A stretch of DNA of 64,000 nt from assembly GCF_042427575.1 (NCBI RefSeq), contig NZ_JBHMFD010000001.1, forward strand, positions 286,738 to 350,737. The letters are read 5' to 3'. The first letter of the stretch is position 1. Every line of letters begins with the position of its first letter. The notes beneath the pieces are model-generated. The model searched no databases. It was not told the DNA's origin and was given only the letters and a program-made list of their open reading frames with translations. A program made the position numbers and the translations under genes. Of the stretch, positions 33,984-42,697 are shown in pieces. Source of the DNA: Bergeyella porcorum (GTDB taxonomy: Bacteria; Bacteroidota; Bacteroidia; Flavobacteriales; Weeksellaceae).

Positions 33984-35363
33984 ATGTTCAATAGTTTACA
34001 AGAAAAATTAGATAAGGCGTTACACAATATCCAAGGACGCGGGAAAATTACAGAAATCAATGTGGCGGAAACCGTGAAGGAAATCCGTAGAGCCTTGGTG
34101 GATGCCGATGTTAACTATAAAGTAGCCAAAGACCTTACCAAAAGAGTTCAGGATAAGGCTTTGGGGCAAAATGTACTCACCAGCCTTACACCAGGGCAAC
34201 TGATGACCAAAATTGTTCACGATGAGTTGGTAGAACTTATGGGAGGTTCCCAAGAGGGGATTAATCTTTCGGGGAAACCTTCGGTAATCCTCATCGCGGG
34301 GCTTCAAGGTTCTGGTAAAACCACTTTCTCGGGAAAACTCGCCAACTATCTTAAAACAAAAAGAAATAAAAAACCGCTTCTAGTAGCGTGTGATGTTTAT
34401 AGACCTGCCGCGATAGACCAGCTTAAAGTTTTGGGAGGGCAAGTAGGTGTAGAAGTTTATACCGAAGATGGTGCCACCAACCCTTCTACCATTGCTGAAA
34501 ACGCTGTAAACTATGCTAAATCCAACGGTTATGATGTCGTAATTGTGGACACCGCAGGACGCTTGGCTGTGGATGAGCAAATGATGAACGAAATAAAATC
34601 TGTACACTATTTCATCAAACCACAGGAAACGCTTTTCGTAGTAGATTCTATGACGGGGCAAGATGCTGTGAATACGGCAAAAGCCTTTAATGATGCCCTT
34701 AATTTTGACGGGGTAGTCCTTACCAAGCTAGATGGAGATACGCGTGGTGGTGCAGCACTTACCATCCGCTCCGTGGTAGAAAAACCGATTAAATTCATCT
34801 CCACAGGGGAAAAAATGGAGGCTCTAGACCTCTTCTACCCAGAAAGAATGGCAGATAGAATCCTCGGAATGGGAGATGTGGTTTCCCTTGTAGAAAGAGC
34901 TCAAGAGCAATTTGATGAAGAGGAAGCTAAAAAACTCCACAAGAAAATTGCTAAAAATGAATTTGGTTTTGATGATTTCTTAAAACAAATCAACCAAATC
35001 AAAAAAATGGGGAATATGAAAGACCTTATGGGAATGATTCCAGGGGTAGGAAAAGCGATAAAAGATGTGGATATTAATGATGATGCTTTCAAACACATTG
35101 AAGCCATTATCTATTCTATGACGCCAGAGGAAAGACGCCGCCCTTCTATTATTGATATGAACAGAAAAAAGCGTATTGCGAAGGGGTCGGGAAGAAAGTT
35201 GGAGGAAGTTAATCAACTGATGAAGCAGTTTGACCAAATGGGCAAGATGATGAAAATGATGCAAGGCCCACAAGGAAAACAACTGATGCAGATGATGAGC
35301 AAAATGGGAGGTGCAGGAATGCCCAACCTAGGTGGTCTTGGTGGAATGTTTGGAAAAAGATAA
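33984..35363 (+). CDS. ffh: Signal recognition particle protein Ffh
   Basis: This 459-residue GTPase binds signal sequences of nascent membrane proteins and docks with FtsY. The N domain is at about 1-90, the G domain at about 95-295 (P-loop GLQGSGKTTFSGKLA, DVYRPAAIDQLK, DTAGRLAVDEQMM, TKLDGDTRGGAA) and the M domain at about 325-445, with the RNA-binding motif GSGRKLEEVNQLMKQFDQM and Met-rich helices. The C-terminal GGAGMPNLGGLGGMFGK tail is typical. Confidence 0.98.
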   Translation: MFNSLQEKLDKALHNIQGRGKITEINVAETVKEIRRALVDADVNYKVAKDLTKRVQDKALGQNVLTSLTPGQLMTKIVHDELVELMGGSQEGINLSGKPSVILIAGLQGSGKTTFSGKLANYLKTKRNKKPLLVACDVYRPAAIDQLKVLGGQVGVEVYTEDGATNPSTIAENAVNYAKSNGYDVVIVDTAGRLAVDEQMMNEIKSVHYFIKPQETLFVVDSMTGQDAVNTAKAFNDALNFDGVVLTKLDGDTRGGAALTIRSVVEKPIKFISTGEKMEALDLFYPERMADRILGMGDVVSLVERAQEQFDEEEAKKLHKKIAKNEFGFDDFLKQINQIKKMGNMKDLMGMIPGVGKAIKDVDINDDAFKHIEAIIYSMTPEERRRPSIIDMNRKKRIAKGSGRKLEEVNQLMKQFDQMGKMMKMMQGPQGKQLMQMMSKMGGAGMPNLGGLGGMFGKR

Positions 35364-35385
35364 CTATTGGAATAAGCGATACTAT

Positions 35386-35421
35386 AAAAAGCGTTTTGGT
35401 GAATACCGAAACGCTTTTTTT
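35386..35421. terminator. Terminator of ffh
   Basis: GCGTTTTGGT, GAAT and ACCGAAACGC, with five A before and seven T after. Confidence 0.85.
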
Positions 35422-35456
35422 ACTACTCTACTCCCCTATCTATCCACTTAACAGGC

Positions 35457-35603
35457 TAAACGCACGAAATTTATAAACTACTAATAACTAACGATTTGTA
35501 TTTCAGTCACTTTCTATAAAAGTAATCAAGGTTAAAATATAATGAACTGATATTCAATGTGTATATTTATCAAATGTCTTCAAAATATAATTTCGTGCGT
35601 TTA
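35457..35603. mobile_element. 147-bp MITE-like element
   Basis: The ends are near-perfect inverted repeats: TAAACGCACGAAATTTATA (35457-35475) and TATAATTTCGTGCGTTTA (35586-35603), differing by one T. The interior is A/T-rich and codes for nothing. The terminal 16 bp are identical to the end of the ISAs1-type remnant at 17772-17788, so this is probably a non-autonomous derivative. No clear target duplication is visible. Confidence 0.75.
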
Positions 35604-35827
35604 ATCTATTAGATTTGTTGTAAGTAATAAAAATTAACACAAATAAAACAACTAAAACGCATCTGCTCAATAATGGACTATTTTTTCTGTCAATACATCC
35701 ATTTACCAAAAGTTGATTCAAAATAATACATTAAAAATCAACTCATTAAAACAAAACAATTGTTTAACTCTAACAAAATTAACTTTTTTTTAACATATTA
35801 CAATATACTATGCACGCATAATATTTG

Positions 35828-35835
35828 TACATTTG
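35828..35835 (+). promoter_or_regulatory. -7 box of the MarR-fad operon
   Basis: TACATTTG matches TAnnTTTG, 22 bp before the ATG of the MarR-type gene. The preceding 200 bp are A/T-rich without other clear signals. Confidence 0.5.
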
Positions 35836-35857
35836 GTTCAGAACATTTTGATAAACT

Positions 35858-36310
35858 ATGGAACAGAACAACGAAAAAATTGAAAGTATAGATTTAATCC
35901 TAAAATCAACTTGGCTCGCCGTTTCCAAAATGTATTCAGAAATGGCTCACAACCACGATGCTACCGTAGTACAAGGACTCACCCTCCTGAAAATAGACCC
36001 TAAAAACGGTACCAAAAGTACACAGCTAGGCCCTAAAATGGCTATTGAACCTACCTCGCTCACCCGAATCATCAAACTACTAGAGGACAATGGCTATATT
36101 TATAAGGAAAAAACAACTAACGACAAACGAGAAGTTGTAATAAAACTAACGGATAAGGGCATTAATTACAGAAATGTAACAAAAGAAATTGTCCTAAGCT
36201 TTAACAAAATCATTGTGGACCGAATACCCTCTGAAAAATTAAACACATTCAAAGAAGTAATGAGGGAAATTCAAAATATTACAGCTGAGTTTAATAAAAA
36301 TAAACATTAA
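35858..36310 (+). CDS. MarR family transcriptional regulator
   Basis: This 150-residue protein has the MarR winged-helix layout: a dimerisation helix, a helix-turn-helix (KSTQLGPKMAIEPTSLTRIIKLLEDNGYI, about 50-80) and a wing (YKEKTTNDKREVVIKLTDKG). It heads the beta-oxidation operon, with the first enzyme gene only 7 bp after its stop, so it probably represses this operon and responds to an acyl-CoA or fatty acid. The effector is inferred from context. Confidence 0.88.
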   Translation: MEQNNEKIESIDLILKSTWLAVSKMYSEMAHNHDATVVQGLTLLKIDPKNGTKSTQLGPKMAIEPTSLTRIIKLLEDNGYIYKEKTTNDKREVVIKLTDKGINYRNVTKEIVLSFNKIIVDRIPSEKLNTFKEVMREIQNITAEFNKNKH

Positions 36311-36317
36311 CCCCAAA

Positions 36318-38732
36318 ATGAACAATATGAAAAAACGCATCAAACACGTTACTGTACTCGGTTCGGGGATTATGGGAAGCGGTATCGCTGCTCACTTTGC
36401 CAATATCGGCGTGGAAGTGTTGCTGCTAGACATTGTCCCATTTGAACTATCCGAAGCGGAACAAAAAAAAGGTCTCACTAAAGAAGATAAAACGGTACGA
36501 AACCGCATCGCTACAGAAAACCTCGCGAAACTAAAAAAATCTTCCCCAGCCCTACTCTACTCACAGGCTTTTGCAGAGAGAATCAAGGTAGGCAACTTTG
36601 ATGATGATTTGCACAAAATCAAAAACACCGATTGGATTATCGAAGTAGTGGTAGAACGCCTAGACATCAAAAAACAGGTTTATGAAAAGATAGAACAATT
36701 CCGAAAACCAGGTACTTTGGTTTCTTCCAATACTTCGGGAATTCCTATCAATCTCCTAGTAGAAGGCAGAAGCGACGATTTTAAAAAATATTTTGCAGGA
36801 ACGCACTTTTTCAACCCCGTAAGATACCTCCCACTATTGGAAATTATCCCTACAAAAGACACCGCTCCAGAGGTGGTTCAGTTCTATATGGAGTATGGGC
36901 AGAAGTTCTTGGGGAAAACCACCGTTTTAGCCAAAGATACTCCAGCATTCATTGCCAATCGCGTAGGGGTTTTCAGTATGATGGATTTGCTTCATCGTGT
37001 GAAAGAACTGGGACTTACCGTTTCTGATGTGGATAAACTCACTGGCCCCGTAATTGGTCGTCCAAAATCGGCTACTTTCCGTACTGCCGATGTGGTGGGA
37101 CTAGATACCTTGGTAATGGTAGCACAGGGCGTTCATAAAAGTGGTGCCGAAGCTCCAGAGTTTGCTTCTGTCTTTGAACTTCCTCCTTACCTTCAAACGA
37201 TGATGGACAACCAATGGCTCGGAAGTAAAACCGATGGCGGCTTCTACAAAAAAGTGAAAAACGCCGAAGGAAAATCTGAAATACACGGATTAAATCTGGA
37301 TTCCTTACAATACGAACTCCAAGATAAATCCAGCTTCCCTACTCTGGAACTGACTAAAAATATCGACAAACCTTTAGACCGATTTAAAGTCTTGATTTCT
37401 GGGAAAGACAAAGCTGCTGAGCTTTACAGAAAAACTCTAGGAGGTCTTTTCGCCTATGTATCGCACAAAGTTCCAGAAATTTCCGATGAACTCTACAAAA
37501 TAGATGATGCAATGCGTGCAGGATTCGGTTGGGAAAACGGACCTTTCGAGATTTGGGATGCTGTGGGCGTAGCTAAGGGTGTAGAACTAGCTTCCGAAGC
37601 GGGCTATACGGTCTCCGATTGGGTTAAAGAATTAGCAGAAAAAGGTGGTGTTTTTTATCAAATCAATGATGAAGGACAAACCATTTTCTTTAATAAAGAC
37701 CAACAAGCATACGCTAAAATTCCAGGGCAAGAATCCTTTATCATCTTGGATAATATCCGCAAAAACAAAACCCTATGGAGTAATTCGGGGGCGGCAATTC
37801 AAGACCTTGGCGATGGTATCATCAATTTTGAAATTCGTTCTAAAATGAATTCCCTCGGTGGAGAGGTTTTAGATGGTCTCAACCGAGCTATAGACCTTGC
37901 CGAGAAAGATTATGACGGGCTAGTTATCGCCAATCAAGGGGCTAATTTCTCTGTGGGTGCCAACCTCGCAATGATTCTGATGATGGCAGTAGATCAAGAT
38001 TGGGACGACTTGAATATGGCGATTGCTTATTTCCAAAAATCAATGATGAGGGTAAGATATTCTTCCGTTCCTGTGGTGGTAGCTCCTTTTGGAATGACCC
38101 TAGGTGGTGGTTGCGAAATGACCCTCCACGCCGACCGTGTAGTGGCTGCCGCTGAAACCTATATCGGCTTGGTAGAAGTAGGCGTAGGGGTAATCCCTGG
38201 CGGTGGTGGTACCAAAGAAATGACCCTGAGAACTTCCCGTGAGTTTGCAAAAGATGATGTGAAAAACAACCGCCTAAGAGATGCCTTTATGAATATCGCA
38301 ATGGGTAAAGTGGCAACTTCTGCTTACGAAGCTTTTGATATGGGCATTTTAGAAAAAGGAAAAGATTGGGTAGTAGTAAATAAAAATGCTCAAATCCAAA
38401 CGGCAAAATCTGTGGCTAAGCAAATGGCTGATATGGGCTATACCCAGCCGATAGAACAAAAAGTAACGGTATTAGGAAAAGATGCCCTCGGAATGTTCTA
38501 TGTAGGAACCGACCAAATGTTGGCAGGGAATTTCATCTCCGAACACGATAAAAAAATAGCAGATAAACTCGCCAATGTAATGGTGGGAGGTCCACTCTCT
38601 GAGCCTACTCAAGTGAGCGAACAATATCTATTGAATCTGGAACGAGAAACCTTCCTCTCCCTCTGTGGCGAAAGAAAAACCCTCGAAAGAATTCAATATA
38701 TGCTCCAAAAAGGAAAGCCGTTGAGAAATTAA
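36318..38732 (+). CDS. 3-hydroxyacyl-CoA dehydrogenase/enoyl-CoA hydratase
   Basis: This 804-residue bifunctional beta-oxidation enzyme has the dehydrogenase part first (NAD loop VTVLGSGIMGSGIAAHFANIG, about residue 10; SSNTSGIPI; THFFNPVRYLPLLEII) and an enoyl-CoA hydratase (crotonase) domain at the C-terminal side (about 495-690), with the oxyanion segment ANQGANFSVGANLAMIL and PFGMTLGGGCEMTLHADRVVAA. This order is the reverse of E. coli FadB and resembles the FadN type. It hydrates enoyl-CoA and oxidises the 3-hydroxyacyl-CoA. The thiolase and acyl-CoA dehydrogenase genes follow. Confidence 0.94.
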   Translation: MNNMKKRIKHVTVLGSGIMGSGIAAHFANIGVEVLLLDIVPFELSEAEQKKGLTKEDKTVRNRIATENLAKLKKSSPALLYSQAFAERIKVGNFDDDLHKIKNTDWIIEVVVERLDIKKQVYEKIEQFRKPGTLVSSNTSGIPINLLVEGRSDDFKKYFAGTHFFNPVRYLPLLEIIPTKDTAPEVVQFYMEYGQKFLGKTTVLAKDTPAFIANRVGVFSMMDLLHRVKELGLTVSDVDKLTGPVIGRPKSATFRTADVVGLDTLVMVAQGVHKSGAEAPEFASVFELPPYLQTMMDNQWLGSKTDGGFYKKVKNAEGKSEIHGLNLDSLQYELQDKSSFPTLELTKNIDKPLDRFKVLISGKDKAAELYRKTLGGLFAYVSHKVPEISDELYKIDDAMRAGFGWENGPFEIWDAVGVAKGVELASEAGYTVSDWVKELAEKGGVFYQINDEGQTIFFNKDQQAYAKIPGQESFIILDNIRKNKTLWSNSGAAIQDLGDGIINFEIRSKMNSLGGEVLDGLNRAIDLAEKDYDGLVIANQGANFSVGANLAMILMMAVDQDWDDLNMAIAYFQKSMMRVRYSSVPVVVAPFGMTLGGGCEMTLHADRVVAAAETYIGLVEVGVGVIPGGGGTKEMTLRTSREFAKDDVKNNRLRDAFMNIAMGKVATSAYEAFDMGILEKGKDWVVVNKNAQIQTAKSVAKQMADMGYTQPIEQKVTVLGKDALGMFYVGTDQMLAGNFISEHDKKIADKLANVMVGGPLSEPTQVSEQYLLNLERETFLSLCGERKTLERIQYMLQKGKPLRN

Positions 38733-38733
38733 G

Positions 38734-38764
38734 TAGATGTTAGAATTTAGATATTAGAATTTAG
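38734..38764 (+). repeat. Left arm of the inverted repeat around four-helix gene A
   Basis: This 31-nt arm, built from TTAGAATTTAGA words, ends at the base before the ATG of the gene at 38765. It pairs with 39134-39164 at 26 of 31 positions. Confidence 0.85.
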
Positions 38765-39127
38765 ATGAAAGCACATAAGTTACAAGACTTGAAAGTTTGG
38801 ACAAAAGCAATCGGGCTAGCGAAAGAGGCTTATCTATTAACAGAAACCCTACCCGATGAGGAAAAGTTTGGATTAAAAAGTCAAATCCGAAGATGTGCTA
38901 TATCTATTCCTTCTAATATAGCGGAAGGGGCAGGAAGGAATCATCCTAATGAATTCATTCAATTTTTAGGAATAGCTTCTGGTTCTACATATGAATTAGA
39001 AACACAGTTGATTCTATTAATTGAGCTAAACTTTATAAGTGAAGATGCTATCCAACCCCTATTAAATGAACTAACAGAAATCCAAAAAATGATTTATTCA
39101 TTTAAACTAAAACTAAAAACCGGTTAG
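38765..39127 (+). CDS. Four-helix-bundle protein (S23/23S rRNA intervening-sequence type), copy A
   Basis: This 120-residue all-helical protein belongs to the four-helix-bundle S23 family, with the signature LKVWTKAIGLAKEAY, LPDEEKFGLKSQIRRCAISIPSNIAEGAGR and a long last helix. Relatives are encoded in intervening sequences of 23S rRNA in some bacteria, and the DGR accessory protein Avd has the same fold; the biochemical role is unknown. Here the gene lies between two beta-oxidation genes and is enclosed by 31-nt inverted repeats (38734-38764 and 39134-39164), so in the mRNA it would sit in the loop of a long hairpin. Confidence 0.88.
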   Translation: MKAHKLQDLKVWTKAIGLAKEAYLLTETLPDEEKFGLKSQIRRCAISIPSNIAEGAGRNHPNEFIQFLGIASGSTYELETQLILLIELNFISEDAIQPLLNELTEIQKMIYSFKLKLKTG

Positions 39128-39133
39128 AATGTT

Positions 39134-39164
39134 CTAATTTCTAACCTCTAATTTCTAAAATCTA
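39134..39164 (+). repeat. Right arm of the inverted repeat around four-helix gene A
   Basis: This 31-nt arm, built from TCTAATTTCTAA words, starts 6 bp after the stop codon of the gene and is complementary to 38734-38764 at 26 of 31 positions. It ends just before the ATG of the fadA-like gene at 39170. Confidence 0.85.
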
Positions 39165-39169
39165 AAAAA

Positions 39170-40348
39170 ATGAAATCAGCATACATAGTAAAAGGATACA
39201 GAACCGCAGTGGGCAAAGCACCAAAAGGTAGCCTTAGGTTCACAAGACCCGATGTGATGGCAGCAGCCGTTATCGAAAGATTGATGGCAGACTTTCCACA
39301 GTTGGATAAAAATAGAATAGACGACCTTATCGTGGGCAACGCAATGCCCGAAGCTGAACAAGGTCTTAATGTTGCCAGATTGATTTCCCTAATGGGGCTC
39401 AATACCGATAAAGTACCAGGCGTTACCATCAATAGATATTGTGCATCTGGCTCAGAGGCTATTGCCATTGCTTCGGCTAAAATTCAGGCAGGGATGGCAG
39501 ATTGTATCCTCGCAGGAGGTACAGAAAGTATGAGCTACATCCCAATGGGGGGCTACAAACCCGTTCCTGAAACCGATATTGCAAAATCTAACCCCGACTA
39601 TTATTGGGGAATGGGATACACCGCCGAAGCCGTAGCCAAGGAGTTTAACATCAGCCGAGAAGAGCAAGATTTATTCGCCTTTGAATCTCATCAAAAAGCC
39701 CTAAAAGCCAATGCCGATGGCAGATTTAAAGACCAGATTGTTCCCATCAAAGTAGAGCAAAGCTTTGTAGGTGAAAACCAAAAATTGCAAACCCAATCTT
39801 TTGAATTTTCAGTGGACGAAGGCCCGCGTGCCGATACTTCTTTGGAAGGCTTAGCCAAACTAAAACCCGTCTTTGCCAATGGCGGTTCGGTTACGGCAGG
39901 AAATTCCTCCCAGATGAGTGATGGTGCAGCTTTCGTATTGGTAATGAGCGAAGAGATGGTGAAGGAACTCAACCTAGAACCAGAAGCCCGTTTGGTAGCC
40001 TATGCTGCAGCAGGGCTTGAGCCGAGAATTATGGGAATGGGGCCTATCTATGCCATTCCAAAAGCTTTGAAACAAGCAGGGCTCCAGCTGAAAGACATTG
40101 ACTTAATTGAACTCAATGAAGCCTTTGCCTCACAGTCGGTAGCGATAAAAAAAGAATTGGATTTAAACCCCGATATTCTGAATGTGAATGGTGGGGCTAT
40201 TGCCCTAGGACACCCACTGGGCTGCACTGGCACAAAACTCACCGTGCAACTTCTCGACGAGATGAGAAAACGCGGTAACCAATACGGAATGGTCTCTATG
40301 TGCGTAGGAACAGGGCAAGGTGCCGCAAGTATTTTTGAACTTTTATAA
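39170..40348 (+). CDS. fadA: Acetyl-CoA C-acyltransferase (beta-ketothiolase)
   Basis: This 392-residue thiolase cleaves 3-ketoacyl-CoA with CoA. The nucleophilic Cys is in TINRYCASGSEAI (about residue 90), and the C-terminal motifs are GGAIALGHPLGCTG (His) and MCVGTGQGAA (Cys). The position between the FadB-like and acyl-CoA dehydrogenase genes marks it as the thiolase of fatty-acid beta-oxidation rather than an acetoacetyl-CoA synthesiser. Confidence 0.94.
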   Translation: MKSAYIVKGYRTAVGKAPKGSLRFTRPDVMAAAVIERLMADFPQLDKNRIDDLIVGNAMPEAEQGLNVARLISLMGLNTDKVPGVTINRYCASGSEAIAIASAKIQAGMADCILAGGTESMSYIPMGGYKPVPETDIAKSNPDYYWGMGYTAEAVAKEFNISREEQDLFAFESHQKALKANADGRFKDQIVPIKVEQSFVGENQKLQTQSFEFSVDEGPRADTSLEGLAKLKPVFANGGSVTAGNSSQMSDGAAFVLVMSEEMVKELNLEPEARLVAYAAAGLEPRIMGMGPIYAIPKALKQAGLQLKDIDLIELNEAFASQSVAIKKELDLNPDILNVNGGAIALGHPLGCTGTKLTVQLLDEMRKRGNQYGMVSMCVGTGQGAASIFELL

Positions 40349-40380
40349 AGTTTTGAGTGTTGAATTTTAAGTTTTGAATT
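40349..40380 (+). repeat. Left arm of the inverted repeat around four-helix gene B
   Basis: This 32-nt arm, built from AGTTTTGAGTG and TTTTAAGTTTTGAATT, starts directly after the thiolase stop codon and ends 6 bp before the ATG at 40387. About 29 of its 32 bases can pair with 40773-40807. Confidence 0.8.
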
Positions 40381-40386
40381 ACCGAA

Positions 40387-40743
40387 ATGGAAATCACAAT
40401 ACAAGAAAGAACTTTATCCTTCGCTTTAAAAATTATTGAACTATACAAAGTTTGCAAAGCACAGAACGAGTATATTTTATCCAAACAATTATTGAAAAGC
40501 GGAACGAGTATCGGTGCCAATATCCGTGAAGCTGGTGCTGGGTTTTCTAAGAAAGATTTTCTACATAAGATGACCATTGCCAGTAAGGAAGCACGAGAAA
40601 CCCAGTATTGGATTTTGCTACTTTCGGAGTCAAAACTTGTACAATTTGATGCCAAAGAGTATTTAGATGAAATTCAAAACATCATTAATATTCTGACCTC
40701 AATTGTAAAAACAACACAGAAAAACCTTAACGATAATATTTGA
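40387..40743 (+). CDS. Four-helix-bundle protein (S23 type), copy B
   Basis: This 118-residue helical protein is another S23-type four-helix-bundle protein but of a different branch from copy A, with little identity: LLKSGTSIGANIREAGAGFSKKDFLHKMTIASKEARETQYWILLLSES is its signature. It lies between the thiolase and acyl-CoA dehydrogenase genes. Like copy A it is flanked by inverted repeats of about 32 nt, here of AGTTTTGAGT words (40349-40380 and 40773-40807), and the right flank carries further copies up to 40850. Function is unknown. Confidence 0.87.
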   Translation: MEITIQERTLSFALKIIELYKVCKAQNEYILSKQLLKSGTSIGANIREAGAGFSKKDFLHKMTIASKEARETQYWILLLSESKLVQFDAKEYLDEIQNIINILTSIVKTTQKNLNDNI

Positions 40744-40754
40744 AATAACATTTC

Positions 40755-40850
40755 TTACTGATTTTGAGTTCCAATTAAAAAACTCAAAACTCAACACACT
40801 CAAAACTCAAAACTCAAAACTTAAAACTCAAAAACTCAACACTAAAAACT
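40755..40850 (+). repeat. Right flank of four-helix gene B: repeated ACTCAAA words
   Basis: About 95 bp made of ACTCAAAACTCAAAACT and CTCAACAC words lies between the stop codon and the next gene. The segment 40773-40807 is the best partner of the left arm at 40349-40380; other registers can also pair. Confidence 0.85.
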
Positions 40851-40857
40851 GAATACA

Positions 40858-42636
40858 ATGAATACAGTAAACAAAGGTGGCGAATTTCTCATCAAGGAAA
40901 CGCCTGCACAAAGTATCTTCACACTAGAAGATTTGAACGAAGAACAAAGAATGCTAAGGGATTCCATCAAGGAGTTCATCGATAAAGAAGTGATTCCTCA
41001 TAAGGAACGATTTGAAAAGAAAGACTATGCCCTCACAGAGGAAAAAATGAAAACCCTCGGGGAAATGGGCGTTCTTGGCATTGCTGTTCCAGAGGCGTAT
41101 GGCGGTTTGGGATTAGGATTTATCTCCACCCTTTTGGCTTGCGATTACGCTTCGGGGGCTAATGGCTCTTTAGCCACAGCTTATGGGGCTCATACTGGGA
41201 TTGGAACCTTGCCTATCTTGCTCTATGGCACCGAAGAACAAAAACAAAAATACCTTCCAGACTTAGCCGCAGGAACCAAATTCGGGGCTTATTGCCTTAC
41301 CGAGCCTGATGCTGGCTCTGATGCCAATAGCGGCAAAACCAAAGCTCGACTGTCTGATGATGGCAAACACTACATCATCAACGGACAAAAAATGTGGATT
41401 TCTAATGCAGGATTTGCCGATACCTTCACCCTATTTGCCAAGATAGATGATGATAAAAACATCACAGGATTTGTGGTAAACAGAAGTGAATTGGAAGACC
41501 CTAATTCTCTTACCCTCGGGGAGGAAGAGCATAAACTCGGTATCAGAAGCTCCTCTACGCGTCAGGTCTTTTTCAATGAAATGAAAATCCCTACGGAAAA
41601 CCTTTTGGGTGAGAGAAACAACGGTTTCAAAATCGCCCTCAATGCCCTTAATGTCGGTAGAATAAAACTAGCTGCGGCTTCCTTAGACGGACAAAGAAGA
41701 ATCATCAACCACGCCATACAATATGCCAATGAGAGAAAGCAATTTGGAACGCCTATCGCTTCTTTCGGAGCTATTCGCAAAAAAATTGCAGAGATGGCTA
41801 CGGCTACCTTTGTTTCCGAGGCTGGAACTTACCGTGCAGGGCAAAACATTCAAGACAAAATCAATGAACTGATAGACAACGGAACCAACCACCAAGTAGC
41901 CGAGCTAAAAGGCGTGGAAGAGTTTGCCGTGGAATGCTCTATCCTGAAAGTTTTTGTATCAGACATTACCCAAAAAATAGCCGATGAAGGTATCCAAATC
42001 TATGGTGGTATGGGCTTCTCCGAAGATGCACCAATGGAAGCCGCTTGGCGTGATGCCCGCATCGGAAGAATCTATGAGGGTACCAATGAGATTAACCGAT
42101 TACTCTCCGTGGGAATGCTCATTAAGCGTACAATGAAAGGCGAGATAGACCTCCTAAGCCCTGCAATGACTATTGCAAAAGAGCTGATGGGCATTCCGTC
42201 CTTTGATATTCCAGACTACTCCGAATATATGAGCGAGGAAAAAGCCCTCATTGCCAATCTGAAAAAAGTATTCCTAATGGTATCTGGAGCCGCTCTACAA
42301 AAGTATATGATGGAGATAGAAAAGCAGCAGCACTTGCTCCTTAATGCTTCGGAAATTCTCAATCAAATCTATATGGCAGAGTCTGCAATACTGAGAGCAG
42401 AGAAACATTTTGACACCGATTCTGTAGAGGCTGCTATGGCAAGGCTCAACCTTTACAAGGCGGTAGAAAGCATCATCACAGCAGCGAAGGAAGGTATCAT
42501 TTCTTTTGCAGAAGGCGATGAGCAGAGAATGATGCTCTCGGGGCTTAGAAGATTTACCAAATATACCAATCATCCTAATGTGGTGGCACTTACAGAGAAA
42601 GTTGCTGCTCACTTCGTGGAAAAAGGAAGATACTAA
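40858..42636 (+). CDS. Acyl-CoA dehydrogenase, long form
   Basis: This 592-residue FAD enzyme performs the first oxidation of beta-oxidation. The N-terminal two-thirds is a normal acyl-CoA dehydrogenase (PEAYGGLGLGF, YCLTEPDAGSDANSGKT, KMWISNAGFAD, RIKLAAASLDGQRRI, and IYGGMGFSEDAPMEAAWRDARIGRIYEGTNEINR with the catalytic Glu in YEGTNEINR). About 170 further residues form a helical C-terminal extension, as in very-long-chain-type enzymes. The initiating ATG follows the repeat-rich gap. It is the last gene of the operon. Confidence 0.93.
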   Translation: MNTVNKGGEFLIKETPAQSIFTLEDLNEEQRMLRDSIKEFIDKEVIPHKERFEKKDYALTEEKMKTLGEMGVLGIAVPEAYGGLGLGFISTLLACDYASGANGSLATAYGAHTGIGTLPILLYGTEEQKQKYLPDLAAGTKFGAYCLTEPDAGSDANSGKTKARLSDDGKHYIINGQKMWISNAGFADTFTLFAKIDDDKNITGFVVNRSELEDPNSLTLGEEEHKLGIRSSSTRQVFFNEMKIPTENLLGERNNGFKIALNALNVGRIKLAAASLDGQRRIINHAIQYANERKQFGTPIASFGAIRKKIAEMATATFVSEAGTYRAGQNIQDKINELIDNGTNHQVAELKGVEEFAVECSILKVFVSDITQKIADEGIQIYGGMGFSEDAPMEAAWRDARIGRIYEGTNEINRLLSVGMLIKRTMKGEIDLLSPAMTIAKELMGIPSFDIPDYSEYMSEEKALIANLKKVFLMVSGAALQKYMMEIEKQQHLLLNASEILNQIYMAESAILRAEKHFDTDSVEAAMARLNLYKAVESIITAAKEGIISFAEGDEQRMMLSGLRRFTKYTNHPNVVALTEKVAAHFVEKGRY

Positions 42637-42662
42637 AGTGTTTTTCAGCTAAAAGCATTCAG

Positions 42663-42697
42663 CTCCTCCTCGCTAATTTGTGGGGAGGAGTTTTTTT
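42663..42697 (+). terminator. Terminator of the fad operon
   Basis: CTCCTCC (42663-42669), a 14-nt loop and GGAGGAG (42684-42690), then seven T. Confidence 0.8.

Noticed and set aside
37942..38250. Reverse-strand gene inside the fadB-like gene
   Set aside because: It lies wholly within a well-supported enzyme gene on the other strand and its translation shows no family features; other opposite-strand frames in the window were dropped for the same reason.
38765..40743. Diversity-generating retroelement, because Avd shares the four-helix fold
   Set aside because: No reverse transcriptase gene and no template/variable repeat pair were seen nearby.
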